Part shown: positions 40,401 to 49,654 of the stretch, one piece after another | Position numbering within the stretch: the first letter of the stretch is position 1 | Layout: the number at the start of each line of letters is the position of its first letter | NCBI GenBank assembly: GCA_009776955.1 | Contig: WRMW01000004.1 | Location: forward strand, 62,001-126,000 | Length of the DNA: 64,000 nt | Direction of reading: 5' to 3' | Origin: Clostridiales bacterium | GTDB taxonomy: Bacteria; Bacillota; Clostridia; Peptostreptococcales; Anaerovoracaceae | Notes under the pieces: model-generated | What the model was told of the DNA's origin: nothing | Seen by the model: only the letters and a program-made list of their open reading frames with translations | Database searches by the model: none | Made by a program: the position numbers and the translations under genes

Positions 40401-43400
40401 TGGTTCAGGGAAGTGAACAGTGTTCCCCCCAATGTGGAAGGTGTAGGCACCAGAATCACAAACAGCGTCAGCTACAACACAAACTTCAGGGCGGATGCGA
40501 TGCCAGGCCCCCACGAACTCAAGGCGGCCTGGAAAGCGGCCACCCCTGTAGTCACGTTCAACGCGAACGGAGGCCGTTTCGAGCATGACAATGGCACTGC
40601 GACATCAGCAAGAAGCACCGTCGTGGCAGCCAGTTCCAATGAGTACAACCCGGCTCTCACAGCCACGATAAACAGGGTCGCAAACACCCCTGTGGACAAC
40701 ACTCCCAAGAGGAACGGCTTCGTGTTTATGGGTTGGACGACATCCAAGAACAACGCAGCCACCTTGGTGATAACCCCCGACTGGTCGACAAAGACGGTCA
40801 GGAACACCAAGAACCACACCCTGCAGGCGCTGTGGGTGGCGGACGCTGAAGTGCCGATAAAGTACAACATCTCGACCACAAGCACGGAGCAGCCGGACGG
40901 TTTCCCGACAGACCATACGCAGGCGTTCCAGACCGCATGGCCCACCACCCTTGAGGGTTGGGCGTACGATAGCAAGTCCGCATATGTGGTCCCGACAAGG
41001 ACCGCCACCAACGACCGCAGGTTGTTCGTAGGCTGGTCTGGCACGCGTAACGCAACCACATCTGTAGGCGGAGGCGCCCTTAGCGCCAGATGGACGCAGA
41101 ATGCATGGATTACGAATATCGCTACGCCGCCGGCTGATGTGAGAGGCGTCAACCTCTGGCCACGTTTCGCGAACACCCTTACGGTCAATTACGATATCAA
41201 CACGGATGACAGCCTGCCGGCAGTCGCAAATCCAAAGAGCAAGAACGTAAGCTCGACTGTCAACACGGCGCTCGGCTCGCTTCCGAACCCGAACAGGCCG
41301 GGCTACGCCCCCGTTGTGTGGACTTACAACGGCGAGCCGGTCGACAAGAACACCCGCATATGGGTCGGCAACAGCACTGCAGGTCAGGACGGCCTTATAG
41401 ACCTTTCCGACATAAACGACGCCCGCTATGACTTCGTGCTGAAGGCGGAATGGACGCCCAGGCCGGTCAATGTCGCATTCCATGTGAACGGCGGCGTGAA
41501 CGGCACTGCTCCGGCCACGATAACGAACGTCCCCGGCGGCACAAACCTTGCGCAGCTGCTTGCCCACTTCGATCCTGCCCCCCCGACACGCACGTCCGGC
41601 GCCACGACCGAGTTCCTCGGCTGGAGCACGACAAGCGCATTGGGTGGCCTTATCACGGCAGATTCCTTGGCAGTGGTGCAGGCATCGAACCCGAAAAGCC
41701 TCACAGCGAACGGCACCATGACCCTGCGGGCCATATGGACGACGCCCGCAAAGCAGGTGACGTTCAATGTGAACGGCGGCCAGTGGCAGCCCATCGGCAC
41801 ATCGAAGGCAAACAAGGCCGCCTATACTACCCCGGTGTCCCTCGGCCTCAAGCATTACAGCGAATATAGCTGGGCTATTGCGGATATGCAGGCGAACAGG
41901 GCAGAGCAGACCCCAGATCCTTTCCTTACCGAGCCTGTCAGGGCGAACCAGGCCTTTGCCGGCTGGTGGACCACCAAGAGCGGCAATGCAGGCGTAAGGG
42001 TCGACAACAATCCCGAAGCCTCCATCAATGTCCTTGCTCAGACGCACACTCTCTGGGCCCGCTGGACTGCGAGCGCCGAGCGTTCGGTCAACTTCAACGC
42101 GAACGGCGGCACGCTTATCGACCCACGCAACAACAACAGGGTCGCTACCCTTACAGGCAATCTCTACAAGGTGCGTTCGTTCAACCAGTACGGCAATGTG
42201 ATAGTGCCGGAAGGCAATGGCGACTACAAGGTCTACAGCCGCACAGAAGCGGCTGCAGCCGGCACCTCCAACGTGAACGCCGCCTTTAGGTGGACAGTTG
42301 GCAGCGGCAACAACCAGATGACGCATGTCAAGACAGGCCCGCTGCCGATCCCGACCCCGCCCTCAAACGTGAACGCGAACGGCGATATCGTTTCCGACCC
42401 GCTCATCTTCGACGGATGGTGGAACAACAGGAACAAGAACGCCAGGGGCGCCATGCCTATCACTGACATAAGCGAGGTACAGAACAGGAACCTTACGCTC
42501 TTTGCGCACTGGAAGCTCGCAGGCACAGGCGTAGCCCCGCAGTTCGACTATGCCGACGATCCCGAATGGCTTGGCACGGTCACCGTAGGCGATGCGTACA
42601 GCTTCCCGACCGCGGTCGTGGCGGGCGATGCGCCTATCACTTGGAGCCTTGACAGAAACACAGGCGCAAACGGCGACAAACTTGACTGGCTCTCAATCAA
42701 TGCCGGCACTGGCGTGCTTTCGGGCACGGTGCCGATGCTGACAGATGAGGGCACCTATGAGTTTAGTGTCACAGCGACAAACGCCCACGGCTCCGACACC
42801 CAGGACTTCAGCATAACCATCCAAGATCTTTTCTATGCGATCGCGGTGGTCGACGGCTGGTTTACGGGCGAGTTCCCGTCGCATAGGGGAGACGTCCTGA
42901 GCCCGGAGGATGCAGCAGCCCTTAAAAGGACGCTTACCATCCGCAACACCGGCACAGGCACTCTTGATAGCATTGAATTTGATCTCGGCATATCTTTAGA
43001 CCCGCCGTTTGAGGTCGTTGCTGGCTCATGGTCTCATGACAGGCTTCTGCCAGGCACGACGCTCACTGTGGACGTCAAGCCCGTGGCGGGAATCAAATGG
43101 GACGACAGTGATGGCGTTTTCTACGATATATTGAACGTTACGCACGACCCGACGGGCAGTGACCGCGCCACCGCCGATGGCTATATCCCCTTGGAGTTCC
43201 AGATTACAAAGCTGATCGAGACCTTGACCATCGGCGGCCTTAAGCCGGAGGCAGGCGTGGCTGCGGTCTGGGACGGCGCTACGGCCGAGGTTGCTTACGC
43301 TGACTTAATATGGGCTTTGCTTGACGAAGAGGGATTTCCCATAGAACTCTACTTTGATGACCATGATCTTCCGAGGTTTGAGCAGCTGTCGGAATATAGC

Positions 43401-46151
43401 GTCGCCTTTATGGCCGAAGCACAGCCTGGCTATGAGCTGTGGAATCTAGGCGTTGACGCCAATAACGTGCTCATACCTCCTGAAGTCATCGTAACCGATG
43501 CCACAGAGGCAGGTGGGATACTTATACAACATCCCGAAAAGCCGTTCGGCACCTATGCGCTCGTTATAGGCGCGGATTTCCCCGCGACCGACGTCTACGA
43601 CGATGAAACCCTGATGCAGATGGCGAAGGAAGCCATTGAGGCAGCCCTTGCCGACAGAGTTGTCTTGCAGGAAGACGTGGACAGCCAGGCCGACGCCATG
43701 GATTGGGTCGAGGATGAGATAGAGGAGCTTGAGCTTTACGGCGTGAACTACACGGTTCTCGCGTTAGATTACGAGGATGCGGTGAAAGGCGCTGTGACGC
43801 CTGACTTTTTGGCTCTTGACGGCGAGGATGGGGTCTTAGAGTTCGAAGTGGAGCTTGTAAAAGGCGGTATTGCGCCCATCAAGACGGATGCTCTTGAGCT
43901 CGTTATAGTGGCGACGCCTTACGACCCGACTGAGGACATAGCGGCCGTGGCGGCTGCCAAGGCCACCATCGAGGCGGCGACGTTTACGACGCTGCAGGTC
44001 AGCGCAGACAATCTGTCTGACGCAACGGATGAAGTCAACAGGCTTATCGGCGAACTTGAGCTGGATGGCGTGACCACTGAGCTCGACCCGGGTACGCTTG
44101 AACATGCTGAGCCTGGAAACACGGAGAAACCGCTCGGCACGAACGGCAGCCTCCCCTTCACTGTGAAGCTGAGCAAGGGCTGGGTACACGAGGACAACGA
44201 GCGTAGCGACGAAATTGATAAAGTGACCGACGAGAAAACGCTCACCATAGTAGCCACGCCGTCCCCCGATGTGGATGAGATGGCCGTGACGCTGACCGTC
44301 AACAAGGACGGCGCGCTCTGGGGCGACAAGGGCTACGTGCTGCTAGATTCGACTATCCTCGATCCTGAACCTGAGAATTTCGTTGGCATGACTCCAGCGG
44401 GCGGCATCTACGTGGCGATAGTGGCGAATGATAAGACCTGGGAAATCCATGAGCAGCTTATGGGCGGCACTTACAATACCGGCTTGACGTTTGTGACCGG
44501 CACCCGCACCCAGGAGCTCGACTACTTCACCGTTAACTTCGATATAAGCGACAAGACGGCCGACACGGAAAGCGCCATAGCCGCGACATACGGCGCAGGC
44601 GATGGCATCACGAACAAAGTGGAAGACGGCGACATAGTGCTCAGCAAGGGTGACGGCACAAACCTCGTCATCACCGCGACCGCAACGGACGCAACGCCTT
44701 TGGAAGACCTTTTGAGCTTCGAGTACGAATGGACCGGCGCGACCATCGATGTGAGCAACCCGACCAACAGGACAAACACCTTGCTTCCGTCCGTATACAC
44801 GATAACCGACCTGAGCAAGAAGGTTGACGTGGAAGTAGAGGTCGAGGGCGTTGCAGCGAAGTTCACCGTGACCCTCGTCGGCACTGGCACAGGTGCCAGT
44901 GGCGCTGGAGAATATCGCGAAGGCCAGAAGGTCGATATCGTTGCAGGCACAGTGGCAGGCAAGCGCTTTGAAGGCTGGGAGGTCACAACTCCGGGGACAG
45001 GCGCCCCGACCATTGACGACCCAGATTCTCCGACGACCTTCTTTATGATGATTGCTGGCGATGTGATAGTCGAGGCGATATTTGTGGACGATGTGTACTC
45101 AGTCGGGCTTACGCTCAATCTTGACGGCGATGTGTGGACCACAGGTGCGCCGGCGTATGGAGAAGTCGAACTTGAGCCTACAGCAGGCGGCAGTGCTATT
45201 GCCGCCTCCAGTGTTGCGGCAGGTGTCTACAGCTTCCCCGCAGTGCCCGCAAACACCACCTACAACGTGGTCATCGATGACGAACTTACGGGCGCGACCG
45301 TGACAGTGGCAAATGCGAACGTCACGCCGACGCTGCAGTTCTACACCGTGACGGTCACGGCTTTGCTTGACGACGGCACGAGCGCATGGACGACGTCCGA
45401 CAAGGAGCTTGACGTCAGAAGGGACGGCGCTTTGTCCATAACGAATAATCTTACAAGAACAGACGGCGTGTATACCGGAATAGTCTACGACGGCAAGTGG
45501 AATATCTACGATGTCACCACCACCGCCGCTGACACCAAAAAGTCGGTCACGACCTCTGCCACAGGAGACAACGACGCCACGGTCAACTACTACACAGTGA
45601 CGGTGACAAGCGCAGGCACAGGCACAGGCGGCGGCATATACTTCGACGGCGCCGAGGTGACGATCAACGCAGGTTCCGTGGCCGGCTCCGTGTTCGCAGG
45701 CTGGACGGCAAACCCGGAAGTCGGCAGCTTCACAAATCCGGCCGCCGCAGGGACGACCTACACCGTCAGCGGCACAGCCGTCGAGCTTACAGGCGCCTGG
45801 CTGATATCGCTGGTCGTGGATTTGCTCGGCCAGATCACGCCACCAGAAGATGACGAATCGCCTGTCACCAACATCGACGGCGTAGATAATCTTTGGGCAG
45901 CTACGGCGGTGTGGTATGTGTCGGACGACGGCGATAGCTGGTCTGCCCTCGATGCTGACTTTGAGGCAGATGCAGGTAATCACTACAGGATAATCCTTAC
46001 CGTCTCGCTTGCCGGCACCGCCACCACCACGCACACGCTTACGAACACCAGGGTGGAGAACTCTCCTGGCATCGATGCGGCAGATGTGTCCGAGCCCTCC
46101 GGCGGCAGCGTGATCATCTCCGTCAACTTCGGCGAGCTCCTGTCCGTCTAG
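37440..46151 (+). CDS. Giant secreted repeat protein with InlB-type repeats (2903 residues)
   Basis: A signal peptide (MKSRMLAWLLTLALIIGLVP, cleavage near residue 31) heads a modular beta-rich protein. About four ASH/choice-of-anchor-like domains span 171-700 (recurrent FAATLSHGDF and IKNTGN motifs), with an Ig-like domain about 705-790. A run of InlB/Listeria-Bacteroides-type repeats spans about 935-1694 (TFNANGG ... GFVFMGWT). A putative Ig domain (ITWSLDRNTG, LSGTVP) lies near 1695-1796, then a fifth NTG domain, two helix-rich repeats (about 2055-2277) and further GTGTG ... FEGW repeats. The protein ends SVIISVNFGELLSV, with no LPxTG, S-layer homology or choline-binding anchor visible. It is probably an adhesin or a matrix protein. 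The attachment mode is unknown. It is monocistronic, with its own terminator. Confidence 0.88.
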   Translation: MGRTKMKSRMLAWLLTLALIIGLVPAGVAFGSGGMQPLADEGEGEVVEAVFNGTTWAVDVKIDAALNKTFSEGAVVFEASDDVSTPIKVVIASAEGFYVGGGGSSSVDLDSYINANGSGFDTLDLVDYGANDLVIIEATLTITDAIGAFYLNAGVVYGGDEVEDIEIGEVDHVYALDIVPAVVDAKWNETTKTYTFEKLVAGYAAPPTAVLFNVTNTGNSPISSFYAPSFEGDFTTPPFTSGAVTPGTPLAVGGTATVTVDVAATLAGQTAAYADKMSVTGRKPDPAGVGDDVPAYTADVNLSITVEPQKFAATLAQGSYEVADSEVAAGTGTYEFDALAEGYLAPAVTVFTIKNTGNMELTDLAAVLSFQGDPTPTPFIGAGPIVASLAVGATDTFSIGPVAGLDVGVHEGTLTITYGTGTPVDLFVIELEFEVEAATFAATLSHGDFLVADTEAEEDPGEGSVEWPAALAGYTNTNYQLTFELKNTGNQDLEDLTSVITGGTAKFIISSGDLSGDNLAAGGATDIVVMPATGLTAGEHEDVLTIKDDADNILLVIDLSFEVVAAGTYTAAISVDDSDEGSLVLVSPREYIYFFASKPSQYSSTAPEVEFIIKNTGTATLTDVGAELDAGDDDFVIPTPFTDKTIAAGPTAVTEPFTVAVDLTPPYVAGTYTGTVTVSHSDGDTGTVEYDINLFFTVDPPVDAEDPVITGEPQDAAAVRHDTNTVELAVAAISPDDGDLEYQWYESNAAGADKSLLVGQEAEAFEAPINVFGTKYYLVDIVNRIADNGDGGNKASDPVSSRVAKVEVGEAIVTIEWYARDTGTANLTNNINWYSPEGSLLETITAPTSLVDTKLVTTALVGSRWEAVTPVAKVERPAAAAAAISTARFVDVKPNDWFVPNAAITGNSKTRIPSAGLVPASETPLRYSGAFTVSRYDVTYDAGAGATITLAAANGSAVVQRATRTVNFNGRYSIPPNPVRPGFTFEGWFREVNSVPPNVEGVGTRITNSVSYNTNFRADAMPGPHELKAAWKAATPVVTFNANGGRFEHDNGTATSARSTVVAASSNEYNPALTATINRVANTPVDNTPKRNGFVFMGWTTSKNNAATLVITPDWSTKTVRNTKNHTLQALWVADAEVPIKYNISTTSTEQPDGFPTDHTQAFQTAWPTTLEGWAYDSKSAYVVPTRTATNDRRLFVGWSGTRNATTSVGGGALSARWTQNAWITNIATPPADVRGVNLWPRFANTLTVNYDINTDDSLPAVANPKSKNVSSTVNTALGSLPNPNRPGYAPVVWTYNGEPVDKNTRIWVGNSTAGQDGLIDLSDINDARYDFVLKAEWTPRPVNVAFHVNGGVNGTAPATITNVPGGTNLAQLLAHFDPAPPTRTSGATTEFLGWSTTSALGGLITADSLAVVQASNPKSLTANGTMTLRAIWTTPAKQVTFNVNGGQWQPIGTSKANKAAYTTPVSLGLKHYSEYSWAIADMQANRAEQTPDPFLTEPVRANQAFAGWWTTKSGNAGVRVDNNPEASINVLAQTHTLWARWTASAERSVNFNANGGTLIDPRNNNRVATLTGNLYKVRSFNQYGNVIVPEGNGDYKVYSRTEAAAAGTSNVNAAFRWTVGSGNNQMTHVKTGPLPIPTPPSNVNANGDIVSDPLIFDGWWNNRNKNARGAMPITDISEVQNRNLTLFAHWKLAGTGVAPQFDYADDPEWLGTVTVGDAYSFPTAVVAGDAPITWSLDRNTGANGDKLDWLSINAGTGVLSGTVPMLTDEGTYEFSVTATNAHGSDTQDFSITIQDLFYAIAVVDGWFTGEFPSHRGDVLSPEDAAALKRTLTIRNTGTGTLDSIEFDLGISLDPPFEVVAGSWSHDRLLPGTTLTVDVKPVAGIKWDDSDGVFYDILNVTHDPTGSDRATADGYIPLEFQITKLIETLTIGGLKPEAGVAAVWDGATAEVAYADLIWALLDEEGFPIELYFDDHDLPRFEQLSEYSVAFMAEAQPGYELWNLGVDANNVLIPPEVIVTDATEAGGILIQHPEKPFGTYALVIGADFPATDVYDDETLMQMAKEAIEAALADRVVLQEDVDSQADAMDWVEDEIEELELYGVNYTVLALDYEDAVKGAVTPDFLALDGEDGVLEFEVELVKGGIAPIKTDALELVIVATPYDPTEDIAAVAAAKATIEAATFTTLQVSADNLSDATDEVNRLIGELELDGVTTELDPGTLEHAEPGNTEKPLGTNGSLPFTVKLSKGWVHEDNERSDEIDKVTDEKTLTIVATPSPDVDEMAVTLTVNKDGALWGDKGYVLLDSTILDPEPENFVGMTPAGGIYVAIVANDKTWEIHEQLMGGTYNTGLTFVTGTRTQELDYFTVNFDISDKTADTESAIAATYGAGDGITNKVEDGDIVLSKGDGTNLVITATATDATPLEDLLSFEYEWTGATIDVSNPTNRTNTLLPSVYTITDLSKKVDVEVEVEGVAAKFTVTLVGTGTGASGAGEYREGQKVDIVAGTVAGKRFEGWEVTTPGTGAPTIDDPDSPTTFFMMIAGDVIVEAIFVDDVYSVGLTLNLDGDVWTTGAPAYGEVELEPTAGGSAIAASSVAAGVYSFPAVPANTTYNVVIDDELTGATVTVANANVTPTLQFYTVTVTALLDDGTSAWTTSDKELDVRRDGALSITNNLTRTDGVYTGIVYDGKWNIYDVTTTAADTKKSVTTSATGDNDATVNYYTVTVTSAGTGTGGGIYFDGAEVTINAGSVAGSVFAGWTANPEVGSFTNPAAAGTTYTVSGTAVELTGAWLISLVVDLLGQITPPEDDESPVTNIDGVDNLWAATAVWYVSDDGDSWSALDADFEADAGNHYRIILTVSLAGTATTTHTLTNTRVENSPGIDAADVSEPSGGSVIISVNFGELLSV

Positions 46152-46181
46152 AGACGTAGGAGCGGCCAGAACAGAACAGAC

Positions 46182-46206
46182 GGGGGCGGCCTTCACGGCC
46201 GCCCCC
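46182..46206 (+). terminator. Terminator of the giant gene
   Basis: A perfect 10-bp stem GGGGGCGGCC/GGCCGCCCCC with loop TTCAC, followed by TTTACATTTTT. Confidence 0.9.
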
Positions 46207-46297
46207 TTTACATTTTTGTATTTGCAAAACCTATAGAATCAAGTGTATACTCGACATATGATTTATATCAAAGAACGGAGGGTTGCAGGGAAGCTAT

Positions 46298-46552
46298 ATG
46301 GTAATCATCGACTCGGCAAGAAAACATGGCATCTCGGACGTAGATATTGCTTATGTATATGAATTTCCTCTAAACTCTATCGTTACGCAGGAGGAACCTA
46401 TCATTGTGATGCTGTTTGGATTTGATACAATAGGCCGCAGTTTGGAAATTGCATATATCACAAATGACGAGGGGGAAGATATTGTAATTCATGCGATGAA
46501 AATACGGCCAAGCTACAACCGATATCTGTATGATCGAAAAGGGAGTGTTTAG
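46298..46552 (+). CDS. Small BrnT-like putative toxin
   Basis: This 84-residue protein begins VIIDSARKHGISDVDIAYVYE and continues FGFDTIGRSLEIAYITNDEG and DIVIHAMKIRPSYNRYL. The order (KHGI helix, then a strand with G-D/R-x-LEI, then IHAMKxRP) is that of small RelE/BrnT-fold toxins. The ATG at 46298 has AGGGAAG upstream. A TTG 15 bases earlier directly abuts GGAGGG and is less likely. It lies two bases upstream of a small gene with a DNA-binding-like C-terminus, the usual TA layout. No biochemical activity is implied by sequence. Confidence 0.5.
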   Translation: MVIIDSARKHGISDVDIAYVYEFPLNSIVTQEEPIIVMLFGFDTIGRSLEIAYITNDEGEDIVIHAMKIRPSYNRYLYDRKGSV

Positions 46553-46554
46553 TT

Positions 46555-46818
46555 ATGGACAAATCGAATTTGGGCACAATAGGCGGAAAGCCGATAAATC
46601 AGGAAATGCTTGCGACATTGTCTGCACGTTGCGAAAGGGACTGGGCTGTGAGCGAGGTTGAGGAAGTCCCTACGAGTCATGGGCGTGCCTTGGCTGCCCT
46701 GCAAGCTTTGGCGTTGCCGGTTGCAGAAATAGAAGCTCTTGAACGGCGTGCCCAACATGAAAAAAGCTCCCTTTCGCTCTTTATAAAATCAATTTTGCAA
46801 GGCGAACTCGCAGGATAG
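46555..46818 (+). CDS. Putative antitoxin partner
   Basis: This 87-residue protein has an acidic middle (ERDWAVSEVEEVP) and a C-terminal segment LPVAEIEALERRAQHEKSSL followed by SLFIKSILQGELAG, which fits a ribbon-helix-helix-like or helical DNA-binding/dimerisation unit. It directly follows the toxin-like gene in an operon. Identification rests on gene order and this C-terminal pattern. Confidence 0.5.
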   Translation: MDKSNLGTIGGKPINQEMLATLSARCERDWAVSEVEEVPTSHGRALAALQALALPVAEIEALERRAQHEKSSLSLFIKSILQGELAG

Positions 46819-46892
46819 ATCTCCGCCCACCCCCTTTTACATATCTCGTCTGGGCAGCTTGCCCTTTTATTCCCCTTTCGCGCGGCGAAATG

Positions 46893-46901
46893 TGGTATAC
46901 T
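46893..46901 (+). promoter_or_regulatory. Extended -10 upstream of ilvC
   Basis: TGGTATACT (TGn plus TATACT) is 44 bases upstream of the ilvC ATG. No T-box or long leader hairpin is present in the short leader. Confidence 0.5.
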
Positions 46902-46944
46902 TATTTGTCGTGGATGACGCAGTGAATTTTACAAGGAGAGAACA

Positions 46945-47940
46945 ATGGCAAAGATTTATTATCAGGGAGATACGGACATAAGCAATCTCGACGGCAAGAC
47001 CGTCGCAGTGATAGGCTACGGCAGCCAGGGGCACGCGCACGCGCTCAACCTAAAAGAGAGCGGCGTCAAGGTCGTTGTCGGGCTTTACGATGGCAGCAAG
47101 TCATGGAAAGCGGCCGAGGCTGCAGGCCTCAAGGTGCTGACCGTGTTCGACGCCGCGAAGCAGGCGGACGTCATCATGGTGCTTGTGCCCGACGAGCAGC
47201 AGGCACGCGTCTACAAAGACGGCATAGAGCCAAACCTGAGCGAGGGCAAAGTCCTGGCGTTCGCGCACGGCTTCAACATACACTTCAAGCAGATCGCCCC
47301 GCCCGCATTCGTGGACGTCATAATGGTGGCGCCCAAAGGGCCGGGACATACGGTACGCAGCGAATACCTTGAGGGCAAGGGCGTCCCTAGCCTTATCGCA
47401 GTCCATCAGGATGCAAGCGGCAAAGCCCTCGACATAGGGCTTGCTTACGCGGCGGGCATCGGCGGCGCACGTGCGGGCGTGCTTGCGACCACTTTCCGCG
47501 AGGAGACCGAAACAGACCTCTTTGGCGAACAGGCCGTGCTTTGCGGCGGCGTCACAGCCCTGATGCAGGCGGGTTACGAAACGCTTGTCGAGGCGGGTTA
47601 CGAGCCCGAAAGCGCTTATTTTGAATGCATCCACGAAATGAAACTTATCGTGGACCTCATATACCAAGGCGGGTTCGCAAAAATGCGCGACTCTGTCTCC
47701 AACACAGCCGAATACGGCGATTACGAAACGGGCAAGAGGATTATCACAAGCAAGACCAAGAAAGAAATGCGTAAAATTCTCGAAGAAATACAGGACGGCA
47801 CATTCGCCCACAAGTGGATTGCTGAGAACGCGGTCGGCAGGCCGCACTTCCTGGCGACAAGACGCATCAAGGCGGAGCATGAGCTTGAGAAAGTCGGGAC
47901 TGAGCTACGCAAGATGTACAGTTGGGGCAAGGAGCAATAG
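46945..47940 (+). CDS. ilvC: Ketol-acid reductoisomerase (class I)
   Basis: This is the second step enzyme of isoleucine/valine synthesis. The N-terminal Rossmann motif [18 protein letters not shown] and the metal-binding acidic residues ([36 protein letters not shown]) identify the short class I form. Length 331 is usual. The ribosome site AAGGAGAG precedes the ATG. ilvB follows after a 50-base gap. Confidence 0.97.
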   Translation: MAKIYYQGDTDISNLDGKTVAVIGYGSQGHAHALNLKESGVKVVVGLYDGSKSWKAAEAAGLKVLTVFDAAKQADVIMVLVPDEQQARVYKDGIEPNLSEGKVLAFAHGFNIHFKQIAPPAFVDVIMVAPKGPGHTVRSEYLEGKGVPSLIAVHQDASGKALDIGLAYAAGIGGARAGVLATTFREETETDLFGEQAVLCGGVTALMQAGYETLVEAGYEPESAYFECIHEMKLIVDLIYQGGFAKMRDSVSNTAEYGDYETGKRIITSKTKKEMRKILEEIQDGTFAHKWIAENAVGRPHFLATRRIKAEHELEKVGTELRKMYSWGKEQ

Positions 47941-47990
47941 GTCAAGAGGGGCGAAGGACGGAGCGAAGAACAAAGGACGGAGAATGGATC

Positions 47991-49652
47991 ATGCAGCTTA
48001 ACGGTGCGCAAATCATAATGGAATGCCTGCTAGAGCAGGGCGTGGACACGATTTTCGGCTACCCAGGCGGACAGATAATGCCGCTCTACAATGCGCTCTA
48101 CGACTATACGGCGGACGGGCGGGTGAAGCACATCCTGACCGCCCACGAGCAGGGCGCGACGCATGCGGCGGACGGCTATGCGCGCTCGACCGGCGGTGTG
48201 GGCGTGGTGTTCGCGACGAGCGGCCCAGGCGCCACCAACACAGTGACGGGCATCGCGACGGCGACGCTCGACAGCTCGCCCATCGTGGTCATCACGGGGC
48301 AGGTCCCGACGGCGGCGATAGGCCGTGACGCATTCCAAGAGGTTGACATCGTCGGGGTCACTTTCCCCATCACGAAGCACAGTTACGCGCTCCGCAAGGT
48401 GGAGGACGTAGCGGAGGCGGTTCGCGAGGGCTTTCAGATCGCGCGGAGCGGCCGGCCGGGCGCCGTGCTGATAGACGTTCCGAGAAATCTTTTCATCGAT
48501 ATGTTTGAGTACGAGCAAAAGGAGCCGAGGCCGCTCTTGCCCACGCCGGATTTCAAAAAAGACAAGATAAAAGAGCTTGCCGAGCTTATAAATTCCGCAA
48601 AACGCCCCGTGATAATAGCGGGCGGCGGCGTGTCCATATCGGGGGCATCTGCCGAGCTGACTGAGCTCGCGCACAAGGCGGACATACCCGTCGTGACCAC
48701 GCTTATGTGTACAGGGTGCTTTTCGCGGACAGACCCGCTTTCCCTCGGCACTTTGGGTATGCACGGCGAACGGAAGTCGAACATGGCGGTGCATGAAGCC
48801 GACCTGGTCATAAACATCGGCGGACGTTTTTCCGACCGCCTTACCGGCAACACTGGCGGCTTCGCGAAAGGGGCGGCGGTGGCGCATATAGACATCGACC
48901 GTGCAGAATTTGACAAAAATGTGAATACATTCCTGCGTATATGCGCTGATTCACGCGAGGCCTTGGCTGCTCTCCTGCCATTGGTGAAGAAGCAGAAGCG
49001 TGCAGAGTGGCATAAGAAGCTGGACGAGTGGCGCAGGGAGCCTGTGGACGCGGACGCCTTTACGCCTGAGAACATTGTCAAAGCCGTTCACGGCGTCTTT
49101 GGCGATGATGCGATAGTGGCGACCGACGTGGGGCAGCACCAGATGTGGACGGCGAAATACTGGCCGTTCACGAAACCCAGAAAGCTGATAACGAGCGGCG
49201 GCACGGGGACGATGGGCTTCGGCCTAGGGGCTGCCATCGGCTCCGCCATCGCAAACCCAGGGCAGCAGGTCTTGCTCTTTACGGGCGATGGAAGCTTCCG
49301 CATGAACATGAACGAGCTTGCGACGGCGTCCATACACGGCTTGCCGATAATAATATTCGTGATGCACAACGGCACTCTCGGCATGGTGCGGCAATGGCAG
49401 AAGCTGTTTTTCTCGAAACGCTACTCGGCGACGGATCTGCCCGACGTCGTGGATTATGAAAAATTGGCGGGTGCGTTCGGGCTGAGCGGATACCGCGTGG
49501 GCAACAAGAAAGACCTTTTGGAAGCGATTGCGGCGGCACGCAAGACAGGCAAGGCTGCCGTGATCTGCTGCGACATATTCATAGACGAAAACGTATGGCC
49601 GATGGTGCCTCCGGGCGATACCATCGACAATCAATTGACGGAGGAACAATAA
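47991..49652 (+). CDS. ilvB: Acetolactate synthase, large subunit
   Basis: This 553-residue ThDP enzyme joins pyruvate units or pyruvate and 2-oxobutyrate. The catalytic Glu lies in ILTAHEQGATHAADGYARS. The FAD region is QVPTAAIGRDAFQEVDI with the beta domain PVIIAGGGVS. The ThDP motif is FTGDGSFRMNMNELATA ending MHNGTLGMV. The QEVD and biosynthetic-type motifs favour anabolic AHAS over pyruvate oxidase. The start ATG at 47991 has CGGAGAA upstream. No small regulatory subunit ilvN is adjacent: the next gene is unrelated. Confidence 0.94.
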   Translation: MQLNGAQIIMECLLEQGVDTIFGYPGGQIMPLYNALYDYTADGRVKHILTAHEQGATHAADGYARSTGGVGVVFATSGPGATNTVTGIATATLDSSPIVVITGQVPTAAIGRDAFQEVDIVGVTFPITKHSYALRKVEDVAEAVREGFQIARSGRPGAVLIDVPRNLFIDMFEYEQKEPRPLLPTPDFKKDKIKELAELINSAKRPVIIAGGGVSISGASAELTELAHKADIPVVTTLMCTGCFSRTDPLSLGTLGMHGERKSNMAVHEADLVINIGGRFSDRLTGNTGGFAKGAAVAHIDIDRAEFDKNVNTFLRICADSREALAALLPLVKKQKRAEWHKKLDEWRREPVDADAFTPENIVKAVHGVFGDDAIVATDVGQHQMWTAKYWPFTKPRKLITSGGTGTMGFGLGAAIGSAIANPGQQVLLFTGDGSFRMNMNELATASIHGLPIIIFVMHNGTLGMVRQWQKLFFSKRYSATDLPDVVDYEKLAGAFGLSGYRVGNKKDLLEAIAAARKTGKAAVICCDIFIDENVWPMVPPGDTIDNQLTEEQ

Positions 49653-49654
49653 TA

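Noticed and set aside
41000-42330. Long minus-strand open frame opposite the giant gene (40605-42326)
   Set aside because: It is a shadow of a GC-rich, repeat-rich coding strand. Its translation has no family features, and codon patterns and signal peptide support only the plus-strand gene.
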